Source of the DNA: Nocardiopsis sinuspersici
GTDB lineage: Bacteria; Actinomycetota; Actinomycetes; Streptosporangiales; Streptosporangiaceae
Reading direction: 5' to 3'
DNA length: 64,000 nt
NCBI GenBank assembly: GCA_008638415.1
Contig: VWVT01000004.1
Coordinates: 124,001 to 188,000, forward strand
The stretch's first letter is position 1. Every line of letters starts with the position of its first letter. Under the pieces are notes generated by a model. It was given only the letters and a program-made list of their open reading frames with translations, did no database searches and was not told the DNA's origin. Position numbers and translations under genes: made by a program. Positions 10,589-18,048 of the stretch are shown in pieces.

Positions 10589-11293
10589 TCACACGTGGAT
10601 GCCGCACTCGGTCTTGCCCGTTCCGGCCCACCGGCCGCTGCGCGGGTCCTCACCCGGCGCCACCCGCCGCGTGCACGGCTCGCAGCCGATCGAGGGGTAG
10701 CCGTCGTACTGGAGCGGATTCACGATCACCCCGTTCTCGGCCATGTAGGCGTCCACCTCCTCCTGGGTCCACCGGGCGATCGGGTTCACCTTGGTCATCC
10801 GCCGCCGCTTGTCCCACTGCACGACGGGGGTGTCGCGGCGGGTCGCCGAATCGTCACGGCGCAGGCCGGTCAGCCAGGCGGCGTAGGGCTCCAGCGCCCT
10901 CTGGAGGGGTTCCACCTTGCGCAGGTGGCAGCAGATGCCGGGGTCGCGTCCGTGCAGGCGCGGGCCCAGGGCCAGGTCCTGCTCGGCCACGGTGCGCGTG
11001 GGCTCGACGTTGACCAGGTTGATGTCGTACACCGAGGCCACCGCGTCGCGGGTGCCGATGGTCTCGGGGAAGTGGTAGCCGGTGTCCAGGAAGATGACGT
11101 CGATCCCCGGCACCGCCTTGGAGGCGAGGTCGACCATGAGGGCGTCGGCCATGGAGGAGGTCATGCACAGCTGGTCGCCGAAGGTCTCGGAGGCCCAGGA
11201 GAGGATCTCCCGGGCGGAGGCCTCCTCCAGCTCGCGCGCGGCCCGCTCGGCGAGCTCGGGGCCGCCCAGGGGGGTGATGGTGGTGGAGTTCAT
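10589..11293 (-). CDS. cysH: Adenylyl-sulfate / phosphoadenylyl-sulfate reductase
   Basis: Reduces activated sulfate to sulfite in assimilatory sulfate reduction. The 234-residue product has the PAPS-reductase nucleotide fold (DVIFLDTGYHFPET) and the redox tail ECGIHV. It also carries the cysteine set of the bacterial APS-reductase branch, ICCHLRK plus GCEPCTR, which binds a [4Fe-4S] cluster. That makes APS the likely substrate. The start overlaps the stop codon of the zinc-ribbon gene by 4 bp (ATGA), implying translational coupling. No cysD, cysN or cysC follows, which is unusual for actinomycete sulfur operons. Confidence 0.93.
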   Translation of the reverse strand: MNSTTITPLGGPELAERAARELEEASAREILSWASETFGDQLCMTSSMADALMVDLASKAVPGIDVIFLDTGYHFPETIGTRDAVASVYDINLVNVEPTRTVAEQDLALGPRLHGRDPGICCHLRKVEPLQRALEPYAAWLTGLRRDDSATRRDTPVVQWDKRRRMTKVNPIARWTQEEVDAYMAENGVIVNPLQYDGYPSIGCEPCTRRVAPGEDPRSGRWAGTGKTECGIHV

Positions 11294-11496
11294 GAGTTCC
11301 CTTCCGTCGGTCTGGAGGGGGCGCCTCCCGCGGAGAACGAAGCGGAGCGCAACCCGACGTACTTGACCCGGAACACCCGGGCGCAGGAGAGGCAGGCCCA
11401 GGGGTAGCCCTCACCCCCGGCAGTGGCGCCCTCCTCCGGGACCAGGTCCTCGTCGCCGCAGTAGGGGCAGTAGTGGGGCGCGGCCCTCTCGGACAT
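11290..11496 (-). CDS. Small zinc-ribbon-like protein of the sulfur assimilation operon
   Basis: A 68-residue protein with two CxxC pairs, YCPYCG near residue 10 and ACLSCARVF near residue 35, spaced like a zinc ribbon or rubredoxin-like knuckle. The tail is short and disordered. It lies between the sulfite reductase gene (124 bp upstream) and cysH (4-bp overlap). Similar small proteins occur at this place in other actinomycete sulfur operons. The role is unknown; a metal-bound electron carrier or assembly helper for CysH or sulfite reductase is possible but unproven. Confidence 0.75.
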   Translation of the reverse strand: MSERAAPHYCPYCGDEDLVPEEGATAGGEGYPWACLSCARVFRVKYVGLRSASFSAGGAPSRPTEGNS

Positions 11497-11620
11497 GGCG
11501 CACCTCCTCCTCTTGCTCGGTTTCCTCAGGTCGTTCTTCGGCCGTGGACCCGGGGCGGCCCGTGCACGGACCGCCCCCGTTCCACGGCCGGGCGGTCCCG
11601 GCCGCGCCGGCCCGCACGGA

Positions 11621-13318
11621 CTACTTCAGGTCGGCGTCCTCGGCCCGGCCGGCCCAGGACGCGAACGTCTCGCCGTCCTCGCGCTGCTCCTGGAAGCGGT
11701 GCAGGACCCGCTCGACGTAGTCGGGCAGCTCGTCGGCGGTGGCCTTCAGACCGCGGATCTTCTTGCCGAAGGACGGGTTCAGCCCCATACCGCCGCCCAG
11801 GTGGATCTGGTAGCCCTCCACCTGCTCGCCCTCGGAGTTCAGCATCAGCTGGCCCTTGAGGCCGATGTCGGCGACCTGGATGCGCGCGCACGAGTTCGGG
11901 CACCCGTTGACGTTGATGGTCACCGGCTCGTCGAAGTCCGGCAGCCGCTTCTCCAGCTCGTCGATCAGGGAGGCCGCCCGGTCCTTGGTCTCCACGATCG
12001 CCAGCTTGCAGAACTCGATGCCGGTGCAGGCCATCGTCTGGCGGCGGAACACGCTGGGGTTGACCTGCAGCCCCTCCGACTCCAGGGCGGAGGTGATCGA
12101 GGAGACCCGCTCCTCCTCCACGTCCAGGACGACCAGCTTCTGGTCGGCGGTGGTGCGGACGCGGTCCGAGCCGTGCTCCTCGGCGATGTCGGCGATGCGC
12201 AGCAGCGTGGTCCCCGAGACGCGGCCGACCTTGGGCGCGAAGCCCACGTAGAACCTCCCGTCGTTCTGCCGGTGCACGCCCACGTGGTCGCGCTCCTGGC
12301 CGGGGTCCAGCTCCGGTCCGGGGCCGTCGGGCAGCGCGTAGCCCAGGTACTCCTGCTCCAGCACCTCGCGGAACCTCTCCGCACCCCAGTCCTTGATGAG
12401 GAACTTGATGCGGGCGCGGGTGCGCAGGCGCCGGTAGCCGTAGTCGCGAAAGACCGCGCAGACCCCCGCCCACACCTCGCTCACCTGGTCCGGGCGCACG
12501 AACGCGCCCAGGCGCAGGGCGAACATCGGGTTGGTGGACAGGCCGCCGCCGACGAACAGGTCGTAGCCCGCCTCGCCCTCCTCATCGCGCACGCCCACGA
12601 ACGCGACGTCGTTGATCTCGTGGTTGACGCAGTGCGAGGTGCACCCGGAGATGGAGGTCTTGAACTTGCGGGGGAGGTTGGAGTACAGCGGACTGCCGAT
12701 GTGGTCGTCGTAGACCTGGCGGATCGCGGGGGAGGCGTCGATGACCTCGTCCTCGGCGACCCCGGCCAGGGGACAGCCCAGGATGACGCGCGGGGTGTCG
12801 CCGCAGGCCTCGGTGGTGGACAGGCCCACCGACTCCAGCTTCTCCCAGATCGCCGGAACGTCCTCGACCTGGATCCAGTGGAACTGGACGTTCTGGCGGT
12901 CGGTGATGTCGGCGGTGTCGCGCCCGTGGTCGCGGGAGATCTCACCGATCGCGCGCAGCTGGGCCGCCGACAACTGGCCGCCGTCGATGCGCACGCGCAA
13001 CATGAAGTAGCGGTCGTCGAGCTCCTCGGGCTCCAGGACGGCCGTCTTGCCGCCGTCGATGCCCGGGGCCCGCTGGGTGTACAGACCGAACCAGCGGAAG
13101 CGTCCGCGCAGGTCGGCGGGGTCGATCGAGTCGAACCCGCCCTTGGAGTAGATGTTGATGATCCGATCGCGGACGTTGAGCCCGTCGTCGTTCTTCTTGT
13201 TCTCCTCGTTCTTGTTCAGCGGCTCGCGGTAACCGAGGGCCCACTGGCCCTCGCCGCGGCGGCGGCGCGGCTTGGCCGCGTTCGCTGTCTTGCCGGGCTG
13301 CGCGGAAGAGGGAGGCAT
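11621..13318 (-). CDS. Ferredoxin-type sulfite (or nitrite) reductase
   Basis: Six-electron reductase with siroheme and a [4Fe-4S] cluster, 565 residues. It has two ferredoxin-like half domains, and the cluster/siroheme ligands are clear: TGIEFC (with C-x5-C) and NGCPNSC (C-x3-C). Substrate-pocket arginines and lysines are seen around the RQNVQFHWIQ and CTSHCVNHE stretches. The sulfur neighbourhood (CysH, chelatase, cysteine leader peptide) identifies sulfite as the substrate. The first 40 residues are basic and disordered. The start at 13318 follows a 180-bp leader holding a hairpin and a short cysteine-rich reading frame, indicating attenuation by cysteine supply. Confidence 0.93.
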   Translation of the reverse strand: MPPSSAQPGKTANAAKPRRRRGEGQWALGYREPLNKNEENKKNDDGLNVRDRIINIYSKGGFDSIDPADLRGRFRWFGLYTQRAPGIDGGKTAVLEPEELDDRYFMLRVRIDGGQLSAAQLRAIGEISRDHGRDTADITDRQNVQFHWIQVEDVPAIWEKLESVGLSTTEACGDTPRVILGCPLAGVAEDEVIDASPAIRQVYDDHIGSPLYSNLPRKFKTSISGCTSHCVNHEINDVAFVGVRDEEGEAGYDLFVGGGLSTNPMFALRLGAFVRPDQVSEVWAGVCAVFRDYGYRRLRTRARIKFLIKDWGAERFREVLEQEYLGYALPDGPGPELDPGQERDHVGVHRQNDGRFYVGFAPKVGRVSGTTLLRIADIAEEHGSDRVRTTADQKLVVLDVEEERVSSITSALESEGLQVNPSVFRRQTMACTGIEFCKLAIVETKDRAASLIDELEKRLPDFDEPVTINVNGCPNSCARIQVADIGLKGQLMLNSEGEQVEGYQIHLGGGMGLNPSFGKKIRGLKATADELPDYVERVLHRFQEQREDGETFASWAGRAEDADLK

Positions 13319-13465
13319 CGCGGGTGTCTCCGATGAGGTGTCGCGGGGTGCTCACAGCCCCGGCGCCCGCACCGCATACCCGCCTCGCGCGCACATCGTC
13401 GTGCTGGCGAGCGGGTGGAATCCGCGTGTGGAGACTCAAGAAGAAGGGAGAGCGCCGGTGCCGCG

Positions 13466-13482
13466 CGCACCCCTGGGGTGCG
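13466..13482 (-). promoter_or_regulatory. Hairpin between leader peptide and sulfite reductase gene
   Basis: CGCACCCC and GGGGTGCG (one base between, so the real loop is about 5) form a perfect inverted repeat starting 16 bases after the leader peptide's stop codon. It is a candidate attenuator element whose folding could depend on ribosome position in the leader. Confidence 0.5.
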
Positions 13483-13498
13483 TCAAAAGGCGGCGAGA

Positions 13499-13567
13499 TT
13501 AACCGACGCTGCAACAGATGGCACTGCGGACCCGAAGGAAGTCCACGTGGCGGCGCACGCAGAGCAT
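13499..13567 (-). CDS. Cysteine-rich leader peptide of the sulfite reductase operon
   Basis: A 22-residue reading frame (ATG at 13567, TAA at 13499) encodes a peptide containing RRHVDFLRV and ending with adjacent cysteines in SAICCSVG. This matches the pattern of short leader peptides found upstream of actinobacterial sulfur-metabolism genes (R-R-H-V-D-L...R, then Ala/Ser/Cys residues). It lies 180 bp before the sulfite reductase start, in the same direction. In mycobacteria, cysteine-rich upstream reading frames attenuate sulfur genes when charged Cys-tRNA is plentiful. The same role here is inferred. The ribosome-binding site is weak by eye. Confidence 0.8.
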   Translation of the reverse strand: MLCVRRHVDFLRVRSAICCSVG

Positions 13568-13717
13568 GGGGTCCAGAGCAGCGATCATGCAAAGAGAATG
13601 TCACGGGGGTCCGCGCTTTGTCCAGGCACCCCCGCGCGGTGCCCGACGTGAGTCACGTCACCCGTGGAGGGCGGCCTGGGTGGGGCGCGACGTCCCCGGA
13701 CCGCTAACGTTTCACCC

Positions 13718-14725
13718 GTGGTGGGTTTCTGGGAAGGACTGTGGTTCGCGGTCGAGGCGTGGCTGAGACGGCATCCCCGCACGCACAGCGGGATGCTCCT
13801 CGTCCTGCGCACCATCCGCTCCTTCCTCAGCGACCGGGTCATAGGGCTGGCCGCCGAGTCGGCGTTCTTCACCCTGATCTCCCTGCCCGCGCTCATGCTC
13901 TGCCTCCTGGGCGCGCTGGGCCCGATGGCCGCCGTGCTGGGGGAGGACTTCGTCGAGGAGATCCGGCTGTGGATCCTGGACCTGGCCGCACGGGTGCTGA
14001 CCCCGGACACGGTGGGGAGCGTGGTCGAGCCGCTCGTCGACGACTTCCTGGGCGGAGTCCCGGGCGGGCTGCTGTCGGTGACGTTCCTGGTGTCGCTGTG
14101 GTCGGGGTCGCGGGCGATGAACGTCTTCATCCGCTCGATCACGATCTCCTACGGCCTGGACGAGCTGCGCGGCTGGGCGCGCCAGCGCGCCCTGGCCTTC
14201 GTCGCCTACCTGGGCGGGCTGCTGTTCTCCCTCCTGGTGCTGCCGATCATGGTGGCCGGGCCGAACCTGATCAACAGCCTCCTGCCGAGCACGGTGGGAC
14301 GGCTCAACCTGTTCTACTGGCCGACCGTCGCGCTGCTGGCCACCGCCGCGGTCACGCTGCTGTACTCGCTGAGCGTGCCGGTGCGCACCCCGCTGTGGCG
14401 CCACCTGCCCGGAGCGCTGCTGGCCACCCTGGTGCTGATCGCCGGCTCCATCGCGCTGCGCACCTACCTGGACGCCTCCCTGGGCCAGGTGAGCATCTAC
14501 GGTTCGCTGGCGGCGCCGATCGCCATCCTGGCCTGGCTGTACGTGATGGCGATCGCCGTGCTGGTGGGATCCTCCTTCAACTCCGAGATCGACGCCATGT
14601 GGCCGACCCCGCGTACCGCCGCCGCCCGGTCGGAGATCGCCAACCGGGACTTCGACCGGGCCGACCGCCTCGTCAGGCGCCGGGAGCAGGCGGTCGTCGA
14701 CACGATCGCGGACAACGGCCGCTGA
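13718..14725 (+). CDS. YihY/BrkB-family inner membrane protein
   Basis: Integral membrane protein of about 335 residues in the YihY/virulence factor BrkB family (older name ribonuclease BN, which is not its function). About six hydrophobic helices are visible. Family stretches include GLAAESAFFTLISLPA, SLWSGSRAMNVFI and the late SIYGSLAAPIAILAWLY. The start is uncertain: two consecutive GTG codons at 13718/13721 follow TAACGT by 7 bases, which could be a -10 box for a leaderless message. A GTG at 13664 is also in frame. The gene is divergent from the sulfur operon. Its molecular role is unknown. Confidence 0.82.
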   Translation: MVGFWEGLWFAVEAWLRRHPRTHSGMLLVLRTIRSFLSDRVIGLAAESAFFTLISLPALMLCLLGALGPMAAVLGEDFVEEIRLWILDLAARVLTPDTVGSVVEPLVDDFLGGVPGGLLSVTFLVSLWSGSRAMNVFIRSITISYGLDELRGWARQRALAFVAYLGGLLFSLLVLPIMVAGPNLINSLLPSTVGRLNLFYWPTVALLATAAVTLLYSLSVPVRTPLWRHLPGALLATLVLIAGSIALRTYLDASLGQVSIYGSLAAPIAILAWLYVMAIAVLVGSSFNSEIDAMWPTPRTAAARSEIANRDFDRADRLVRRREQAVVDTIADNGR

Positions 14726-14871
14726 CCGGTTCGGGAGGGCCACGGCCCAGGACCGTCCGCGGTTCTCCGAAAGTCCCGCCCTGTCGGTAGTGTCGCCGTG
14801 CCGTCCGGCGGGCGGGCGCGGTCCCGTCGCCCCCGAGTCCGGAAGGCGTGCCCCCCGAAAGGCCGCCCGCC

Positions 14872-15324
14872 GTGACCGTTCCCCCACCGGACGAGGGTGC
14901 TCCGGACCCCGTGCCCGTCACCGTCGAGACCGTGCTCGGACCGAGGGTCCTCCTCTACGCCCTGTACTGCATGCCCCTGCTCATGTCGACGTTCCTCCTG
15001 CGCGAGTACGTGGAGCACGGTACGGAGGCCTATCTGGGGTTCTTCCTCCTGCTCCTGACGGTCCTGGTCCTCCATCCCGCCCTCTGCCTGCGCTTCCTGC
15101 CGGGGATGGTCGCCAGGCGGCGGGCCCCCACCAGGTCGCCCGGGACGGAGGGCGCGCTGCTGGGCGCGCTGTGGGCCGGTACCGGGATCCTCCTCTTCGC
15201 CGGCGTCCGGGAAGCCATGGCCGGAGGCCTTCCATGGCCGGTGCTCGTGCCAGGTCTGGCCGCCCTCGCCTTCCTGGTCCTCGGTACGGAGGCCTACGCG
15301 CGCGACTGGAGGCGGAGCCGGTGA
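14872..15324 (+). CDS. Membrane protein of unknown function, first of a coupled pair
   Basis: A 150-residue protein, or 158 if the GTG at 14848 is used. I chose 14872 because GAAAGG lies about 10 bases upstream of it. It has a short Pro-rich start and four probable membrane helices, around VLLYALYCMPLLMS, AYLGFFLLLLTVL, GALLGALWAGTGILL and LVPGLAALAFLVL. There is a basic C-terminal tail. The stop codon overlaps the next start by 4 bp (GTGA), so the two proteins are made in coupled amounts and may form a complex. I do not recognise the family. Confidence 0.65.
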   Translation: MTVPPPDEGAPDPVPVTVETVLGPRVLLYALYCMPLLMSTFLLREYVEHGTEAYLGFFLLLLTVLVLHPALCLRFLPGMVARRRAPTRSPGTEGALLGALWAGTGILLFAGVREAMAGGLPWPVLVPGLAALAFLVLGTEAYARDWRRSR

Positions 15325-16115
15325 AGCCGTCGGCTCTGCTGGCCCAGACGGCGTTGTTCGGCCTCCTGGCGTGCGGGATGACCGCCATGCGGATACAGGT
15401 CACCGGCAACCCCGTGCCCGTGGCCGCGGGGGTCTTCCTCGCCCTCCTGCTCCTCGTCCCGGCCCTGCTCCTGGCATCGGCCAGCGCGGAGATGACTCCC
15501 GGAGAGCGCTACCGGCTGCACCACGGCGAGCACGTCTTCGCCGGTCGCGGCCGGCTGGTGTGGCTCCTCATCGCCTTCTGGGTGCCGTGGACGCTGTACT
15601 GGGTCCTCGCCAACACGGCGTGGACGCTGGTTCCGCTGCTGCTGGCGGCCTGCACGGCCGGTGTGCTCTCCTTCCCGGCGAGGAGGCGGGAACGGCGGGA
15701 ACTGCGCGAGGCGCTCGCCTACCCCGAACTGACGGGCCCCAAGATCACCGGTATCCGAAGTCCGGAACAGGTGCCGCCGGACTGGACCCCGGTACTGGTC
15801 CACCGGATCGACCGGGGCAGGTTCGACATGCTGGTCGACTACCGGATCATCGTGGACGGCGACCGGGTCGGCGCACTCGGTCCCGGCCAGACCCTCGTCA
15901 TGGGGCTTCCCCCCGGACCGCACCACGTCCAGGGCGGCCTCGCCAGGCTCACCAACGCCCCCGTCCGCTTCACGGCGGAGCCGGGAGCGGCCGTGTGCTT
16001 CGTGATCGAGCCGGCCCGGCCGGACCGGAGGGCGAACGCCGACCGGAGGGCACGTCCCGGCGCGTACTTCCAGGTCGTTCGGGTCCCGTCCTGGCTACGG
16101 GCCGGTCCGCTGTGA
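15321..16115 (+). CDS. Membrane protein with C-terminal beta-rich domain, second of a coupled pair
   Basis: A 264-residue protein of unknown family. Two helices at the start (about 5-22 and 28-50) are followed by a loop and two more (about 75-92 and 96-112). A soluble domain of roughly 140 residues follows. Its pattern of short beta strands (IIVDGDRVGALGPGQ, VMGLPPGPHHVQ) resembles small ligand-binding or PEGA-like sandwiches that hold a Gly-Pro turn before His-x-V. The GTG start overlaps the stop of the preceding membrane protein gene by 4 bp. No enzyme motif is seen. Confidence 0.65.
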   Translation: MKPSALLAQTALFGLLACGMTAMRIQVTGNPVPVAAGVFLALLLLVPALLLASASAEMTPGERYRLHHGEHVFAGRGRLVWLLIAFWVPWTLYWVLANTAWTLVPLLLAACTAGVLSFPARRRERRELREALAYPELTGPKITGIRSPEQVPPDWTPVLVHRIDRGRFDMLVDYRIIVDGDRVGALGPGQTLVMGLPPGPHHVQGGLARLTNAPVRFTAEPGAAVCFVIEPARPDRRANADRRARPGAYFQVVRVPSWLRAGPL

Positions 16116-16576
16116 GCGGCGGACCCGCCGCGGTCGCCGACGCGCTGGGGCCGGGGCGGCCGCCCTCCGAAAGCGGGACCGGCCTGTCGCCGGAGGTCCT
16201 GCCACGGGTGCGGCCTGTGGGAGGTACGTGGCCGGATCCGGCCATTTTCGGTGTGAACCTCATGCCATCCAGAGGTGTCCATTTCTCTGTCCGGCAGGTG
16301 CGATCAGTGTGTCCGGAATCCCATGTTCGGATGACTTTCCAGCTCAGAGGAGGGAGACCAGGGCACCGGCCGCGGACGCGGTGAGCGGAGCCCGCTTCGT
16401 TGTCACATGGCCGGAATAGGCTCGACGAACGACGATCAGTATCATCTCGTGCAGCATTGACTAGGCGTGTGCCAGCGCCACCGCTTGGTAACCCCCGGGC
16501 CGCGACCCACCGTCATCGCCGGCCGAGGTCCCCGTACACGAAACAGGTCCACGTTCCCCATGCCTTCGGAGGCACC
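16116..16576. other. Intergenic region upstream of the surface-protein pair
   Basis: No convincing gene lies in these 461 bp. A short open frame starting GTG at the previous stop codon is arginine- and proline-rich and looks like GC-driven noise. The part after 16230 is less GC-rich and probably carries the promoter for the beta-propeller protein gene. TTGACT at about 16459 resembles a -35 box, but I find no good -10 at proper spacing. Confidence 0.4.
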
Positions 16577-18019
16577 ATGAGCCGGGCGTCCCGACCCGGG
16601 CAGTCCCGGCCCACCGCCGTCATCGTCATCGCGCCTGACGAACGCAGAGCCGAGATCCTCATCGAGGGGCACCGCCAGGTCGTCACCGGCCAGGCCCCAC
16701 GGGAGACGCGGCGTGCGGCGCTGGACGTCGCCACCGGCTACGCGGCCAGGATCGGACAGCCGGTCCTCGTCGACGCCCGTGACGCCAACGGGTACTGGCA
16801 CCTGGTCGCCACCCCCGACGGCGTGGTGCAGGCCGCGGACCAGGCCGTACCCGGGCACACCCCGGCACCGGAGCCCGCCAAGGCCCTCCGCGGGGAGAGC
16901 TCCGGTGGGAGGAGGCGGGCACTGGTCATCGTGGGGGCCGTCGCGGCCGCCCTGCTGCTGCTCGGCGGCACGGGTGTCGTCGTCTGGCGCTTCCTGCCCG
17001 GGACCGAGGCGGCGCCCGGATCCGAGGCCACCGCCGACGTGACCACCCTGAACCATCCGGCGCCGCCCCACTTCGCCGGAACCGTCGACTTCAGCCGGGA
17101 ACTCGCCCCGGGCAGCCGGCCTGGTGTCAGCCGGGAGGGCGACATGCTCGCCTACGTCGACCCCCAGGGAAGCCTCAACCTCTTCGGCGCCGACGGTGAG
17201 CGCCGGTGGTCGGTGGAGCTGCCCGTGGCGGCCGGCGAGATCCTCGGTGCCCCCCGCTTCGTGGAGTACGGCGGCGAGACCGCCGTCGTCATGGAGACCG
17301 CGGGAACCCTGTGGTTCTGGCCCACCGCGGGCGGCGCTCCCACCAGCGTGGGCATCCCCGAGGACACCTCCGCCCAGTACGTGGGCAGTTCCGTGCTCGT
17401 CCGCAACGACCAGGAGGCCTTCGTCCCGGTCGGCGGGGAACTCCGGCCGGTCGAGGTCCCCGAGGGTTCCGCGTCCATGCTGGCCGAGGGGGAGGACGTC
17501 CTCACCGCCGTCCTCAACGGCCCGTGGGCCTGGGTCAGCCCCGACGGCGACCCCGTGGAGGTCAACGCCCAGCGTCCGGAGCGGGCGGGCGAGATGGAGT
17601 CGGTGGTCACCGCCCTGCGCGAGTACGTCCTCGTCCGCTGGGAGCCCCTCCAGGGCGAGGGCACGGTCCTTGCCTTCCACGACAGCCGGGACGGCGGCGT
17701 CGTCGGCAGTGTCGAGGTCGACCCCGCCGACCTGGAGGGCGTGCGCCACCGCTCCGGACCCATCGGTATCGGCCTGGTCGCCTACGGGCCCGCCGTGCTG
17801 GACCCGGAGAGCGGCCGGTCCGCCGTGGTCCCCGGCTTCGAACCCGAGATCACGGTCGGCTCCCTCGTCTTCGGCCGACTCGACGGCGCCCTCGTGGCCG
17901 TCGACGCCGAGGGTGAGGTGGAAAAGGCCGAGGAGGGCGCCGCCCTGCCCAGCGGCCTGCTCGGTGAGCGGGCCATCGTGGTCCATGACGACCACCTTTA
18001 TGCCATCCCCTCTGAATAG
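16577..18019 (+). CDS. Single-pass membrane protein with extracytoplasmic propeller-like domain
   Basis: A 480-residue protein of unknown function. A cytoplasmic domain (about 10-85) contains APDERRAEILIEG and GYWHLVATPDG and looks like a small alpha/beta fold. A linker and RRRALVIVGAVAA... membrane helix (about 114-138) follow. Outside, about 330 residues show regularly spaced beta repeats with G-x-L-x-x-x-D/W patterns (QGSLNLFGADGERRW, GTLWFWPTAGG, GPWAWVSPDGD), like a quinoprotein or YVTN-type propeller. The ATG has GGAGG 7 bases upstream. The sortase-anchored repeat protein begins only 29 bp downstream, so both are probably one operon and may interact at the cell surface. Confidence 0.7.
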   Translation: MSRASRPGQSRPTAVIVIAPDERRAEILIEGHRQVVTGQAPRETRRAALDVATGYAARIGQPVLVDARDANGYWHLVATPDGVVQAADQAVPGHTPAPEPAKALRGESSGGRRRALVIVGAVAAALLLLGGTGVVVWRFLPGTEAAPGSEATADVTTLNHPAPPHFAGTVDFSRELAPGSRPGVSREGDMLAYVDPQGSLNLFGADGERRWSVELPVAAGEILGAPRFVEYGGETAVVMETAGTLWFWPTAGGAPTSVGIPEDTSAQYVGSSVLVRNDQEAFVPVGGELRPVEVPEGSASMLAEGEDVLTAVLNGPWAWVSPDGDPVEVNAQRPERAGEMESVVTALREYVLVRWEPLQGEGTVLAFHDSRDGGVVGSVEVDPADLEGVRHRSGPIGIGLVAYGPAVLDPESGRSAVVPGFEPEITVGSLVFGRLDGALVAVDAEGEVEKAEEGAALPSGLLGERAIVVHDDHLYAIPSE

Positions 18020-18048
18020 ATCAGTTCACAAGAAAAGAAAGGAGTGGG

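Noticed and set aside
16111-16384. Small open frame starting GTG at the stop codon of the preceding gene
   Set aside because: The product is Pro/Arg/Gly-rich, with no recognisable pattern, and runs through a region whose base composition changes to non-coding.
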